Origin: Tyto alba
Lineage: Eukaryota > Chordata > Aves > Strigiformes > Tytonidae
DNA: 64,000 nt
NCBI RefSeq assembly: GCF_018691265.1
Contig: NW_024881327.1
Span: 28,654,464-28,718,463, forward strand
Direction of reading: 5' to 3'
How positions within the stretch are numbered: the stretch's first letter is position 1; each line of letters starts with the position of its first letter. The translations under genes were made by a program, and so were the position numbers. Positions 41,025-52,320 of the stretch are shown piece by piece. The notes under the pieces are model-generated. The model was not told where the DNA came from. It did no database searches and worked only from the letters and a program-made list of their open reading frames with translations.

Positions 41025-41164
41025 ATGTTCATCATCAGTTAACACCTCGTTTTATGTCACCGATAACAATGACTCAGACTCGCTATGGATGAAGAGATAC
41101 AGGGTTTAATATTTGATTGAACTGGTTTCAGAACTAATTCCCAATGTTCTTTCAATGTTAATGC

Positions 41165-41170
41165 AATAAA
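41165..41170 (+). terminator. Polyadenylation signal AATAAA
   Basis: Canonical hexamer in GCAATAAAGC. A T-rich stretch (ATTTTGCATG) follows soon after. Confidence 0.5.
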
Positions 41171-41204
41171 GCAAATACCTATTTTGCATGAGCATAATGT
41201 TACA

Positions 41205-41210
41205 AATAAA
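41205..41210 (+). terminator. Polyadenylation signal AATAAA
   Basis: Canonical hexamer 40 bases after the previous one. GAGGTTGTCTATTGCTTGG downstream (41226-41244) is a fair GT-rich downstream element. Confidence 0.5.
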
Positions 41211-41357
41211 TCACACAAGAACAAGAGGTTGTCTATTGCTTGGAGAATTGTTTGTTTGATACCAAGCCTATAAACATAAAATGTCTAAGGGATTGAATTT
41301 ACTTTGTTCTGGATCTGTGATTTTTTTGTGTGTACAGTGTTCTGTATGTACGGATGG

Positions 41358-41365
41358 TGTAAATA
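41358..41365 (+). promoter_or_regulatory. Pumilio recognition element (TGTAAATA)
   Basis: An exact match to the UGUANAUA motif bound by PUM1/PUM2, located only in the longer 3' UTR isoform (after the first three poly(A) signals). Its presence is direct; regulation through it is inference. Confidence 0.35.
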
Positions 41366-41516
41366 TGCCTTATACTGTTTTATTATTGCACCAACAACGT
41401 TCATCTATTAGTGCTTGTCAGGGTTATTTCTGTGAAATGCAAACTTATGGCAGATTGTGAAAACTGGTTTGATGGTCTGAAAGTTTCTGTTATGTTAGTT
41501 GCTAAAATTGGAGAAA

Positions 41517-41522
41517 AATAAA
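41517..41522 (+). terminator. Polyadenylation signal AATAAA (distal)
   Basis: The last hexamer of the series, in GAAAAATAAAAG. It is the likely end of the longest transcript. Confidence 0.55.
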
Positions 41523-41545
41523 AGAGACTTTAATGTATTTATTAA

Positions 41546-44500
41546 AAGAATCATCTGGTAGATTTCCTTGGCTATCGTTATCTCCTCTCTTTTTAAAAAA
41601 TTGAATTAAGCAAATTGCTACTTTTTGTTTAATGTTTTCATAACTACTCTGCTAAAAAAAAAATAAAAAACCACCACCAACAAAAAACCCCATGTTTCAA
41701 GAGTGGGTGAAAAATACTTAGGGTAGGGCCATTTAATTGGAACCACGATATAGACTCGCCAAGAGGAAGAGAGTTACGCTAAGAAGCAGCAGGGAATGAA
41801 CTAAAAAACTGAGTGGTTTTACTAACAGAGCAGAAAGCAGTTCCAATTTCATAAGGTCACAAAAATCAGCTTAGAAATTGAAGATTTAAAATATCACAGC
41901 AGAATGCGTTACATTTACAAATGAAAAGTTTTCTATGAATAGTCAACTGTATATGACAAACCTATTTTCTCAGCCCAGATACAGGAAAATCAATACCTTT
42001 CTCATTACAACACCACCAAGAAGACAACTGTGGTCCAGACAGTCATAGCTTGAATGGCTAAGGACCCACGGAGTTTGCAAGGGAGCCACTGAGTTCTTAC
42101 AGACTTGAAATTATTACTGTGTACACACACACAACCATACACATACACATTTAGAAGGGTTCGTCCCCATATGTATTCTATAGCAGGAACTGTACAATTG
42201 TGTCAGAAGAGATGGTTTATATCTGATGGTAATTTTAACTGTGTAGCTAAAGTAAAGAGGACTTCTTGTGTTGTAATTTCCAGGATTATTCCTAATGCCT
42301 GTATTACTTTTCAGTCTTCTAATAAGCCACTTTTGATAAGACTGCATACTTCTGATACCAGCTCAGTGACTTAATTCACTTTTTTTTTTTTACCCATCTA
42401 GAGCTAGTTACTGTCCTACTCAATCAGTTAGCTCCAACATTTCATCTTTTGACAACATTTTTATGACTTGAAAAAGCATTGTCTGTGATAAATCTAGTCT
42501 GAACTGTGTGAAATCATTTGGCGTCTCAGCTCTACCCTCATGGTCCTTGCTTGCTTCTTTCTCTTCTTTTGAAAGTTTCTTGCTTCCTAGACACTTTTAA
42601 AGTTTGTTTTCTCTCTCTTTTTTAATCTTTGGCTTTCTAGTCTTTACCTGATGAAATGTCCAACTATTTAACCATGACTTACTAACCTCCAATGGATACA
42701 GTTCTGTTCTTATTTAGTCTAAAGTTAGACTATTATTAAGAGCTTTTGAAAAAATCTCACATTGAGTTTTATTCTAGCATTTTGAATCTGTCTTCATTAC
42801 ACTTCTCACACCTTCTGCTGTTTTCTGTTACCTCTGTTTAGCCTAAGTTGCCACCTGCGATGATACCTTTTAGGTTCACGCAGCATCTTGAACCTTCCCA
42901 TTAAACCTCGCCATTGAGTTTGGGGATTTATTTTGCTGCCTTAGTTATTCTTAGTAGTCCAGGCAGTACCTGTTTGTGGTATGCTGAGGTGTTTGTTTGA
43001 GCTGTCCATCCATTTTAATTTGTCTGTATATAGATGTTTTTATAGCTTTTTAATTTTTTTCTTTTAACATACTACCTAAAATTTCTCAGAGCATTCTTAA
43101 TTCATTCTTGAGAAGAACATAATATTATCTTAAAACATTTCTTAATACATGGGCAGCATAAGATTTATGATAACCTTAACCGCTTTCCTTGTGTTCACGA
43201 GGCATGTGAGTGATGTGGCAGATAAACTATATTGCTGTTACCTAGCAACAGCATCTTAAGATGAAGTGTTTTGGTTTTGGAATTGCACAGTGTACCCTGT
43301 CCTCCTTCTTTCAGAGGGAAAAATTAGGATGTGTTATAGTCGGAGACAGTGGGAGAGAACAACAGCTTCTGTGAATCCTTTGGTCATATTCTCTAATTTC
43401 CATCACACTGTCCATCCAGTTCACCCAGTTACAGCTCCAACCCCACCTACATGTTTATTAATCTAGTTTCCAGTTTCCATCCTGTCATTAAGGAGGAAGC
43501 AAGCTGAGACATTTGGTGGAACAGAGGAGTGGTTAAATGGCTAAGATTGTTGGAAATTCCCAGACGTTACAAGAGAACTGTGTATTAGAAGCACATGGTG
43601 GATTGAATGCTTACTTTTGTCTTCCTTTTTTCTTACTTTTCTATGATAGCTGCTTTTACTTTTTCCATTTCGGTCTTCTTTTTCTGTTCTTTTCAGGTTT
43701 TCACTTTGTTACACAGAGGAATGGTCTACCATGGGAATCCATGCCTTTTATTGGACTTCAGTAAAGTTGGTCAGTACATTGAAATTCCATTCCATATGAA
43801 GTTTATGATTTTAAAACATTTTTCTGGAAAGGAAAGAAAAATCAAAATGCTGACATTTGTCAAACTTAAATAAAAAAAAAGGATGAAAATAATAAAGTTT
43901 GTATTTTTCTTTCAATATTTCACTTACAATTTTTATATTAATTTCAAATTTTACAGGGTTATGTTTTAAAGTTATAATTATTACATATTTAGTTTAGTGT
44001 CATTAAAAAATAGTTTTTAGTCAGCAGATGCTATTATAAATGATAATTTATAAATGATAATTGATTTGATAAAATATATAAAACATTTTAAAAAATATAA
44101 AAGACAAAGAAATATTATAACATGTAAATGAAGCATATTTCTAGAAGTAGTTCTTATTAAAAAAAGAATATTTTTTTTTTCAGATTTTTTTTTCTAAATA
44201 AACATAATCCCTTAAATCATGGTTGTATTGGGAATTCAACATAGAATACATAACCCTTTATGTTTTTCAGCTGAGTTTAATTCTTAATTTTCAACAAGTT
44301 CAGCGATATAGAATGCTATATTCTAGATTATGTTTAAAGATTTGGAGCTGATAAAAATAGAACAAATCTTCCTTCACAAGTAGTCTCACAGTTAAGCTGT
44401 TATTTCACAAGAGTAATATATCAGAATCTACTGCAAAAATACTGTTATTATTGTCCATGTTTATACACTATAAATGTTAATTTTAAGACCTCATAATGGA

Positions 44501-45249
44501 TGTGCACCAATTTTTATATACTTTATTGTTGTAACTGAACAGATGGGGACTAGAGATACAGTTTTGCCATACAATGATGTTTACACCTTTAAAATGTGTG
44601 AACAAAAATCTGAATTATATGGTGGACTGATTAGTCTACTACTGAAGGAATATTTCTGAGCCCTTCTTCACTAATAAAAATGTACAAGTTTTAGATTAAT
44701 TGAAATTGATTCTGAAACAGAATTTTAGAATTCACTTTGATTGAACAAAATGCTAAATTGTATAAAAAGCATCATTTTGTGGCCTTTAAAAAAAAAAAAA
44801 GTGCTTATGCAAAATCATTTGACTTGCTAATGATGTCTTTGTTCAAGTAATGATATTCAAAAATATACTTCCTACTGGAGGTGGAAAACCCAATTTAGTA
44901 TACTTGGTAATGAGAGGGCAACACTGGGTTCCCTCTACAAATGACTCATGTTCAGAACCAAGCTCTTTGGGATGCTCAGAAATTCTCAAGAAACCTTTAG
45001 CTTTTTGCAAGATCATACCACTGGTATGGCTCATCATAAAAATAGCATTCACACATTACTTCAGTTTATATATTGCAGTCCGACAAGTAGTTTCTTCCTT
45101 TCTAGGATCTGTTACCTAGAAGTAAACTTCAAGCTGTTTCTTATTTTCCACTCTACCCCTGTCTTTTCCATTGTTACTATGGACATTCATACAATCGCTT
45201 TTATTTAAGAGCTTATCCGTTCCTTGCTTGAAGACACATACCCAAATTC
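41546..45249. other. Downstream flank, AT-rich
   Basis: No coding evidence. It includes a short CA-rich run near 42121-42145, a T-tract near 42380, a tandem TTTATAAATGATAAT duplication near 44036-44063, and the X-box-like palindrome at 43233. The minus frame 42114-42347 and + frames 43537-43873 appear to be chance. Confidence 0.5.
43233..43253. promoter_or_regulatory. RFX X-box-like palindrome
   Basis: TGCTGTT and AACAGCA form perfect 7-bp arms around ACCTAGC. The core GTTACC-T-AGCAAC matches the RFX consensus GTTRCC(N)RGYAAC with a 1-base spacer. RFX factors regulate ciliary and immune genes. Nothing nearby indicates a target, so function is inferred from the motif alone. Confidence 0.4.
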
Positions 45250-46150
45250 AGAAGGGACTAACTGTGGTCTTCACACTGCAAAATGATGGGGGAAGCTGGG
45301 CACACTGAGAACATTGCTGGTTTGAATAACCTTCAGCACTGCTGGCAAGAAGACTCCATAAAGCACAAGCTGGAAGGCAAAGTCCCATCACCCTACAGCT
45401 CATGCTCTCTTTCAGACTGTCAGGCATCCAATACCTTTAGCACTGTCCAGTCATCCAATGAAGTGAACCACAGAGACACTATACACCGAAAAATGAGCCA
45501 CTGATGCTGTCAGCATCTGGTTTGTCATCCACACCTGGTGTGTGTTGGTACTGCAGCTGAATCGGTCATCCCAGTTCAGACACGGTGATGCTGGGTTGCA
45601 TGAGGCTGGTGCAGGTAAGAGCTACTACTCACACGGTGTGTCCGTTTATGGAGATGTACTACTTATTGCAGGCTGCTGTCGTGGATACCTGCCTTCGCAG
45701 AGGTGCACTCTGCATCTGAAGAGGGTCTGTTGATTTTTTCTGCTGGATCATAACTGTTTGCACAGAAAACAGCTGTGTCATGAGACCAAATCCTGCTGTC
45801 CTTACATGTAGATCCCCAGCAGAAGATGTAAATCTCTGCTGCTGCAACACACTGTTCGTTCTTTGAAACTGGGCTCGTGACAGTGTGAAATGAGGTGCTG
45901 AGAAAACAAAGTACAAATGGTGCCCAGAAGAAAAACTCAGCACTGACTGTGCTCCCATCTGTTTGGAGCCTGGCATCCTGGCCGTCCTCAGTTGCAGGCA
46001 TTAGATTGTGTAAGACACATTGGGGAAATGTACAAATGGAGTAAGTGCAGCTAGTGATGAGTATAAGAGAATAAGTATTTGGGAATTTTCTCCTCCCCTA
46101 AGGGTTTCTCCCCTCCTTGCTGGGCCATCTCTTCTCTTCAGATAATATGA
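45250..46150. other. Moderately GC-rich, non-repeat block
   Basis: Less AT-rich than its surroundings and without recognisable repeats. It holds a + frame of 73 codons (45283-45504) and two overlapping minus frames of 105 and 112 codons (45659-45976 and 45663-46001), none resembling a known protein. A possible exon of 58 bases at 45557-45614 sits between a pyrimidine-containing CTGCAG acceptor and a strong donor CAG|GTAAGAG. It may be part of a non-coding transcript. Confidence 0.3.
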
Positions 46151-49100
46151 AAAGAAAAGAGGTTGTGAAAAGCAATAATGGACTAGATGAAGGTAGTGAG
46201 AATTTCTGTCTCTGTATTGCATTGACTTTTTAAAATGTCTATAGTTCTTCACAATGTTACTTTATGTTCCTTTTTATACAGAAAAAGAAAATGTAGAAAT
46301 AACTGGATGGGATTGGTTCTGAGAGTCTTGATCATATAATCTTTCATACACATATTAGATGAAGTTCTAGTATTGAACATGTCAAGTCTTTCAATTACAA
46401 TGCAGTGTAATTTTTTAACAAGTCACCAAAGAACTGATGAGTACCAGTAACAAGAAGTAAATTAAATTAACATAAACGTGAGATCACAAATAGACAATAA
46501 GTAATCTTTCTAGATTCTGAAGCAATATTTAATGCTGAAATACTGTCACTTTATCTACTCTCTGCTTAACATCCATGCAATTCATTAATTTAATATTGAT
46601 CAATTCATAATGTGCCCAAAGCTTAGATTTCACATGATAAATTTCTGAAAGACTGTTTTCTTCATAAATGTATATTGTACACTTTAAATGTAAATTTTGA
46701 CAGTGGCCAACACCTGATGAAATATTTCTCATAATTAATAGATTGCTAGTTTGGCCTAGGATGAAGTTTAGAAACCATTAATCAGTGATCCTAAAAAGCT
46801 TTTTTTCTGTTTCTCTTCCTAGTTAGGTGCATTGTGTGTTTCATGTGGTGTCATTTTTCTGTCAAAGGTAGCATTACATTCAATGCAGCACAAAACAGTC
46901 ACTGACACTTTGACCCTGAATTGTTCTGATTTATACCTACACTTGATTTAAATTATATTAGTAAGCTTCTGACATCAGCAGTTGATATGAGTGCTGAGTG
47001 ATTTAACACGTCCATACAGTCAAGAAATTAGCTTAAAGAGTTAAAATAATCTTCCATGCCTCAGTGGATTTGGAGCCATTCCAAAGGATTAGAAGCCCCA
47101 GGACATGGCATGGGGTGCTTCCATCTCTGGACAGGGACGGATGGGAAGCCCTTGCATACCCTTCCCCAGGGAAAAGCTTGGTTTCACCTTCTTGCAGAAC
47201 TAAGCCTAGTCTTTAGGAAAAAAGCAGTTGTTCTTTCACAGGATTTATGACGCTAGTCCTGAATGTCCTCGTGGAAAAATTAAGCAGTGCCCTCCTTCTC
47301 AGTCCCTGAATAGAAAGTAGATTTGGCTTCTATTTTTGCGACTACAGTCACTAAATTTATGTGAATAATTACCTGGAACTTCACTGGCAAGCGTAGGTCC
47401 GTCTTTTCAAACATGTCTTGTTACTCTCCTTGAACTTCTTCCAACTGTTCGATATTCTTTTGGGAAAGAGATAGCCACAAATGCACATATTCTAGTTTTG
47501 GTCAGTAATGGAAGGACAGAGGTAGAAAAAAAAGGTTATTCCCTTCCTGCACTGTGGTGGGATGTTTCCATATATAGAATTCATTATTGCATGTTCTCTT
47601 TTACTGCCTCCTTATATTGCAAACTTATGTCACTTTTCTTGCCTTTTTTTTTTTTTTTTTAAAACATCTCTTTCCCCTGATTACCTCAGCCCTCTGGAAA
47701 TACACAGCACCAATTTTCAATTATTTCTAACCAGACCACTTTCTTCAAAAGTTCAGTCACATTTTACCTTCCTTGATGTTTCTAATTACTCATTACTATT
47801 TCTTTTCTTCTTTTTTTTTAACTGAATTTCATGAACATCACACTTACTTTATCTTAGATAATTAGAGAAGATGGCAAATAAAACATATGAGAGAGATTTT
47901 CAAAGGCACACAGGTGAGAGATCCCTAATTTCCTGTGGCGTTTACTGAGAGACTTGGGCATGTAACTACTTTTTTTTTCCCCTGTCTCTGAAAAACTCAT
48001 GTTAGCTCTGCAGTGATCCCTATGCCCTTCCCCTCATCTCAATAGGACCTGTCAATCATCTTTAACTGCAGCTTCTCACTTCCACTCCAAGTCAATTTGA
48101 ATTAATTTTACAAGTAAGGTTGCTTGAAATTGAAGCCAGGAATTATTATCCTGTCCCATTACCTTCATCCACTAATTCTGTAGTGCTTACTGAAAAGAAT
48201 AATCAACTTTGTCTGACAAGAGCTATGTTTTAATACTCCTTGTGAGTCTGTCTCATTCTCACACTGTGGTAAACAGCAATTGCCTGAGCCAGCCTGTGAT
48301 AGGCATCTCAGCAGGAGGCACACAGTGGTGCTGCTCTGTGGGGTACAGAAATGAGAAGAACTCTTATGCATACAAGCTTCCAATAAATTAGCTGAACATC
48401 AGTCTTTCTGAAAATCTCCAGAAGGTTTCTATGTCCCTTCACACACAGTGAAGCTGTCATGGAGGGAAAGAGAGGGGAAAAAAATCAATAACAGGACAAA
48501 AGTCTTCTCCATGGCTTTGAAAGAGATTTGAGTGGATTCCTCCAGACTCCGAGTACCTGGGAAGCCACGAGGTCTTTAGTTGCTTTAAAATCATCCTCCC
48601 TATGTGATTATCTTGATTGTCTGCTGATGGACATCCTGTGGGCTGGGGCTCCCATCTTATTGAATAGTTCCTAGCTGGTGCTCAGGAGCTAAGATCCTGC
48701 TTGACTTCATAGCAGCCATCACGGGCCTCACCTCCCAAACACCATCAATACCTCACCTTAGGAAACACAGGTGTAATTTCATAGATCATGCCTTATCACT
48801 AGTGCAAGTCCAATACACTAAATTTAGGAATTATGTTTTTGGATGTGTGCCACATCCCATCATGATCTTGACTTCCGTGTCCATAATTATCATATCTTTT
48901 TTTTTGCCGTAACAATTAAAAGATTATTTTCAGCTGGTAAAATACCAGGCTTTTAATCCATACATGTGCTTATGCAATTATCTGGTTGATGCTTCCTCCC
49001 AGTTCTGAAGATGGATTATTTCCTTTTCTTCTTCCCTCCTGGTGCCTCCGTCACCCAAGGATATTCAGTAAGAATGATTCTTGATGCAGTAGGCATGTGC

Positions 49101-49717
49101 TGATTTACTTAATAACTCAGAATGCCTATCATGATTAATTTTTTATTTATTTTGCATGAGATACATGGTTAATGCTTTACAGTTAAGTGTAAAGACTTGT
49201 CTCCTGCCCCAAGACAATTGAAAATGACAAAACAAAACCTGGGACTGTTGATAGGAATGTGACATAAATGCAAAGAGATTGGTTGTTCTCTCTAATTTCT
49301 ATTAGTATTCCTTAGAGTGGTTCTGTTTAAACTTTATTACAGTATGGGGTAAGATCACGATCTCTTCATACTATTTTGTTTTTAAATCAATGAAACTCCT
49401 TGTGAGTTAAATCAAGTCATGTCTAGACCATGTTTTTCTGCCCCAAATCTTCCTAATTACCTGTCTCCCTCTTTGACACTTCCATATTTTTAAAACTTAT
49501 CAAATTAGTTTGCTTTATTGTTTGCTCATCAACTGTGTGAGCAACAAACCTAGAAATCATATCATGTGAATGCCAAATAGAGGAAAAAAGCACTTATGTA
49601 CAACCTATTTCCATACTGAACATTCTGGTTGGTGCGTGGTAGCTAAGAAGTTTTGTCATGTGTCAGCAAAGCAGAAAAGTTCCTGAATGGATGAGGATGG
49701 TTTCTCACAGGCCCCAG
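46151..49717. other. AT-rich flank with simple tracts
   Basis: I see no gene. There is a T-tract near 47644-47661. The segment 47895-47960, containing GAGATTTTCAAAGGCACACAG, resembles old amniote interspersed repeats with that opening, but only one arm is visible. The remaining frames are short. Confidence 0.4.
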
Positions 49718-49810
49718 TCCTGCAGCCTGACTTTTAAGCAAGACCCAATGATTGGGCAAATGTCTGTTGATACAAATGGGGCTCTTGCCCATGGGTATCT
49801 AACTGCAGGA
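49718..49810. repeat. Ancient degenerate palindromic interspersed repeat
   Basis: The left arm starts TCCTGCAGCCTGACTTTTAA and runs through GCAAGACCCA. The right arm reads GGGGCTCTTGCCCATGGG and ends CTGCAGGA, so the ends are exact reverse complements over 8 bases and the interior is similar. The pattern (TCCTGCAG ... GCAA.ACCCA ... TGGG.CTTGCC ... CTGCAGGA) resembles a palindromic element I recall as widespread in reptile and bird genomes. Assignment to a family is tentative. Confidence 0.5.
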
Positions 49811-49946
49811 TTAATTAAAATTTATTAATTAAAATTGAGTCCATAAGCTTCCCATCTTTTCAAGTCCTCGCAGTGCAGAGCAATATTCTTATGCAGATGG
49901 TAGCCATGAGATGTTACTTCATGGAAGAGTGGAAGCTGGAAGACCC

Positions 49947-50309
49947 TCATGTTCCTCCGAAAGACTGGTTAAACAATTTAAAAAAATGAACATTTAACAG
50001 TTTGGCAAGCTCAGCTACCTGTAAGAATGGAGACCCAGAACTCTCCAGAGATTCAAAGCAGGGTCTCTCCAGCTTAGTGCCAAACAGCTGAATTCTCCAA
50101 GTAACCCCATCCGCTGGGCAGAAGTACTGGGGTAGGTGACTGAAGGGCACTTTTCTGCTCACTGACTGCATAGGACGTTCCACCCAAAGTTCCTCAAAGG
50201 TAACTCTGAAAAGGGGCTGCTCAGCCTCTGTGGAAGGCACTTGTTTGAAACAATTTGCTGGCCCGTCACTGCCTTTAACTCTTGCAGCACTTAACATTTG
50301 CAAGTCCAC
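49947..50309 (-). other. Open frame of 120 codons, status uncertain
   Basis: A minus-strand frame with ATG and stop, of mixed amino-acid composition (for example PLFRVTFEELWVERP and TWRIQLFGTKLERPC), less low-complexity than most frames here. I recognise no domain, see no start context or splice signals, and no neighbour explains it. It could be a chance frame, a decayed retrocopy or a small lineage-specific gene; chance is the default. Confidence 0.15.
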
Positions 50310-50899
50310 TTATATTACCCAAGTGAAATGCTAATGGTAGGAGAGGTGTATTCTCCTCCTTGCAGAATCACCCTTTCTGTACCTTGTGCTCTGATGTTTT
50401 TAGTGTACAATCCACATGGAAAAACAAGCTGCTTTTTTTGACATTTTTTTGAAAGAGAGAGCTATTAATTTCTCTCAGTGGGGATAATTTCTGGCAGTGG
50501 CATAGTGTATTTTATGTAAGCCATCATCAGCAAATTCTTATTTTCCTCCTCCTTTCTCAGGCTCTAACTCCTGCACTGCACAACGGAGCCATGTAACTAA
50601 AAACATTGCTGCCACCTGGGATTCTCAATTTATGGGACACCACTAGAGGTGACAGAGTGACTACTGCTACTATCCCCACCACAGGAGAAAGCAGTTATAG
50701 CCTTAACCTCCTTCTCAGTCTCCAATGCCTTATATGTCTGAATAGAGGAAACTGCATAGTCTGCGGGTTCAGCATGGACTTTGGGTTATTTTGTTTATTG
50801 GTTTGTGGCTTTTTTCCCCTCTGTAAGCTCTCTTCTAGAGACACCAGCTGCAAATCTGGGACAGCAGCCAATTTTGTCTCTCCTTGAATAAAAATAAGA

Positions 50900-52320
50900 C
50901 AGAGCTAGTGGGAAGAGCAGAGAGGGCAGCAGAAGATCACACAGAAAGTTGTATCAACTGTACAATGCTTTGCCCAAGCTGCAGCAAGCTGCTGAGGGGC
51001 TGCCCCAGAGGAGGAGCCTCAAACAATGTCCGTGTAGACAGATAGACCCCTGCAGATGCCGTGGCCCCTCGCCGAGCAGAGCCCAGGTGGTGATGGCAAT
51101 GAGCTGATCTCAGCTTCTCCTGAACTTGCAGGGCTCAGAGCTGCAGGAGGAGAGGGATCACAGAACCCGCACCAGCTGCGCCCAGGCTCTCCCTGCGCCG
51201 CCACGACACCCGGGTGGGAAAGTGGCCAAGGAGGGTCCTGGAGGGAGCAGAAGTGGGTGCAGTGTGCTCAGAGAGCATGATTTTCCTAGAATGAGGTGGG
51301 GACCATCAGCGGATTCACTATGGGGAAACCAGCAGCACCTCTGTGCCTTTTGAGAGAGGTTGTGAGAGGGGGCTTGAGACTGGAGTCAAGGGTGTGAAAA
51401 TAAGCAGCGACGGCTCAGTAGGTGGATGATGAGGGCGGAGTGGGAAACAAACTGAAATTTCTTCCCTTGCAAATTGAAGAGGCTAGAAACATGCCCCCAG
51501 AAGGAAATTAGTAGGGAAATGAAAAGAGGCATTCTGAGTTCTGCCAATCTTGTCTGGCCCAGAAAACTTTGCATCTTATTATTCCACCCTTTCACCGAAC
51601 TGACAACTGCCTCCCAGCACAGACCTTCCCTTCTGGCTCCTTACCCACCTGCCTACGGCGCTATCTTCACTGTGAGCTGCCTTTCGACCCATTGCATTGC
51701 AGCAGGGCTGTGTATCGGACATGGATCTGTGATGGGGAACAACTGCTCAGCTCCAGCATCACTAACTGAGCCATCCCCAACAGCACAACAGGTGTCTCCC
51801 TCACCTCATTAAAAAAAAATTAGGCTTTCAGGGAAATCCGGAGCAGCAAAGGGGTTTCGGGGGGTGACAGATGTGGCTGTCCAGATGTGCTGCTGAATGA
51901 GCTGGAGACTGTTCCCGAGTACAAGCCCTGGGGTGTAACCATTTGGTGTGTACTCAGGTTGCAGGCATTTGGGTAGTTAGGTGATGATGGATGGGCAGAT
52001 ACCTGGAGGTTTAGGCAGCAGATGAATTACAGTTTAACAAATGTCTGGATGCCTGGATTGTAAGCAAAGCTGCCAGTCTGCTTCTTTATGAACCCCCACC
52101 CACGGGCTGATATCCTGACCCCTGTCCGTCCCCATCCCCAGGGAGGTGCACACTGGCCAGGGCTGGGGCTGCCCTTGATGCCCCGGCTGCCCTGCTCCCG
52201 GGCTGGGTGGTGGGACCAGTCCTGGTTGCCAGGTCCTGCCTTGCTGCTTCCCAGGGAGCCCCATGGGCCCTAACAACATATGTGCAAACCAGAACAGTTC
52301 AACTAGATACATTCTTAGGA
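50900..52320. other. GC-rich unique block
   Basis: A clear rise in GC lasting about 1.4 kb, with scattered CpGs (for example GCGCCGCCACGACACCCGGG near 51195) and a very GC-rich part at 52090-52270. No CR1, LTR or protein domain is recognisable; frames of 60-112 codons overlap on both strands without a favoured one. It could be a regulatory region, a non-coding RNA locus or an unrecognised repeat. Confidence 0.35.

Larger units (their letters stand above)
40709..41545 (+). other. 3' untranslated region
   Basis: AT-rich sequence following the TAG stop, with four AATAAA signals and a GT-rich stretch (TTTTTTGTGTGTACAGTG, about 41322-41339). The distal limit is placed about 20-25 bases past the last signal; the exact cleavage site cannot be seen. 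Confidence 0.65.

Noticed and set aside
45659..46001. Two overlapping minus-strand frames of 105 and 112 codons
   Set aside because: They lie in different frames over the same DNA, neither is recognisable, and no start or splice evidence favours one.
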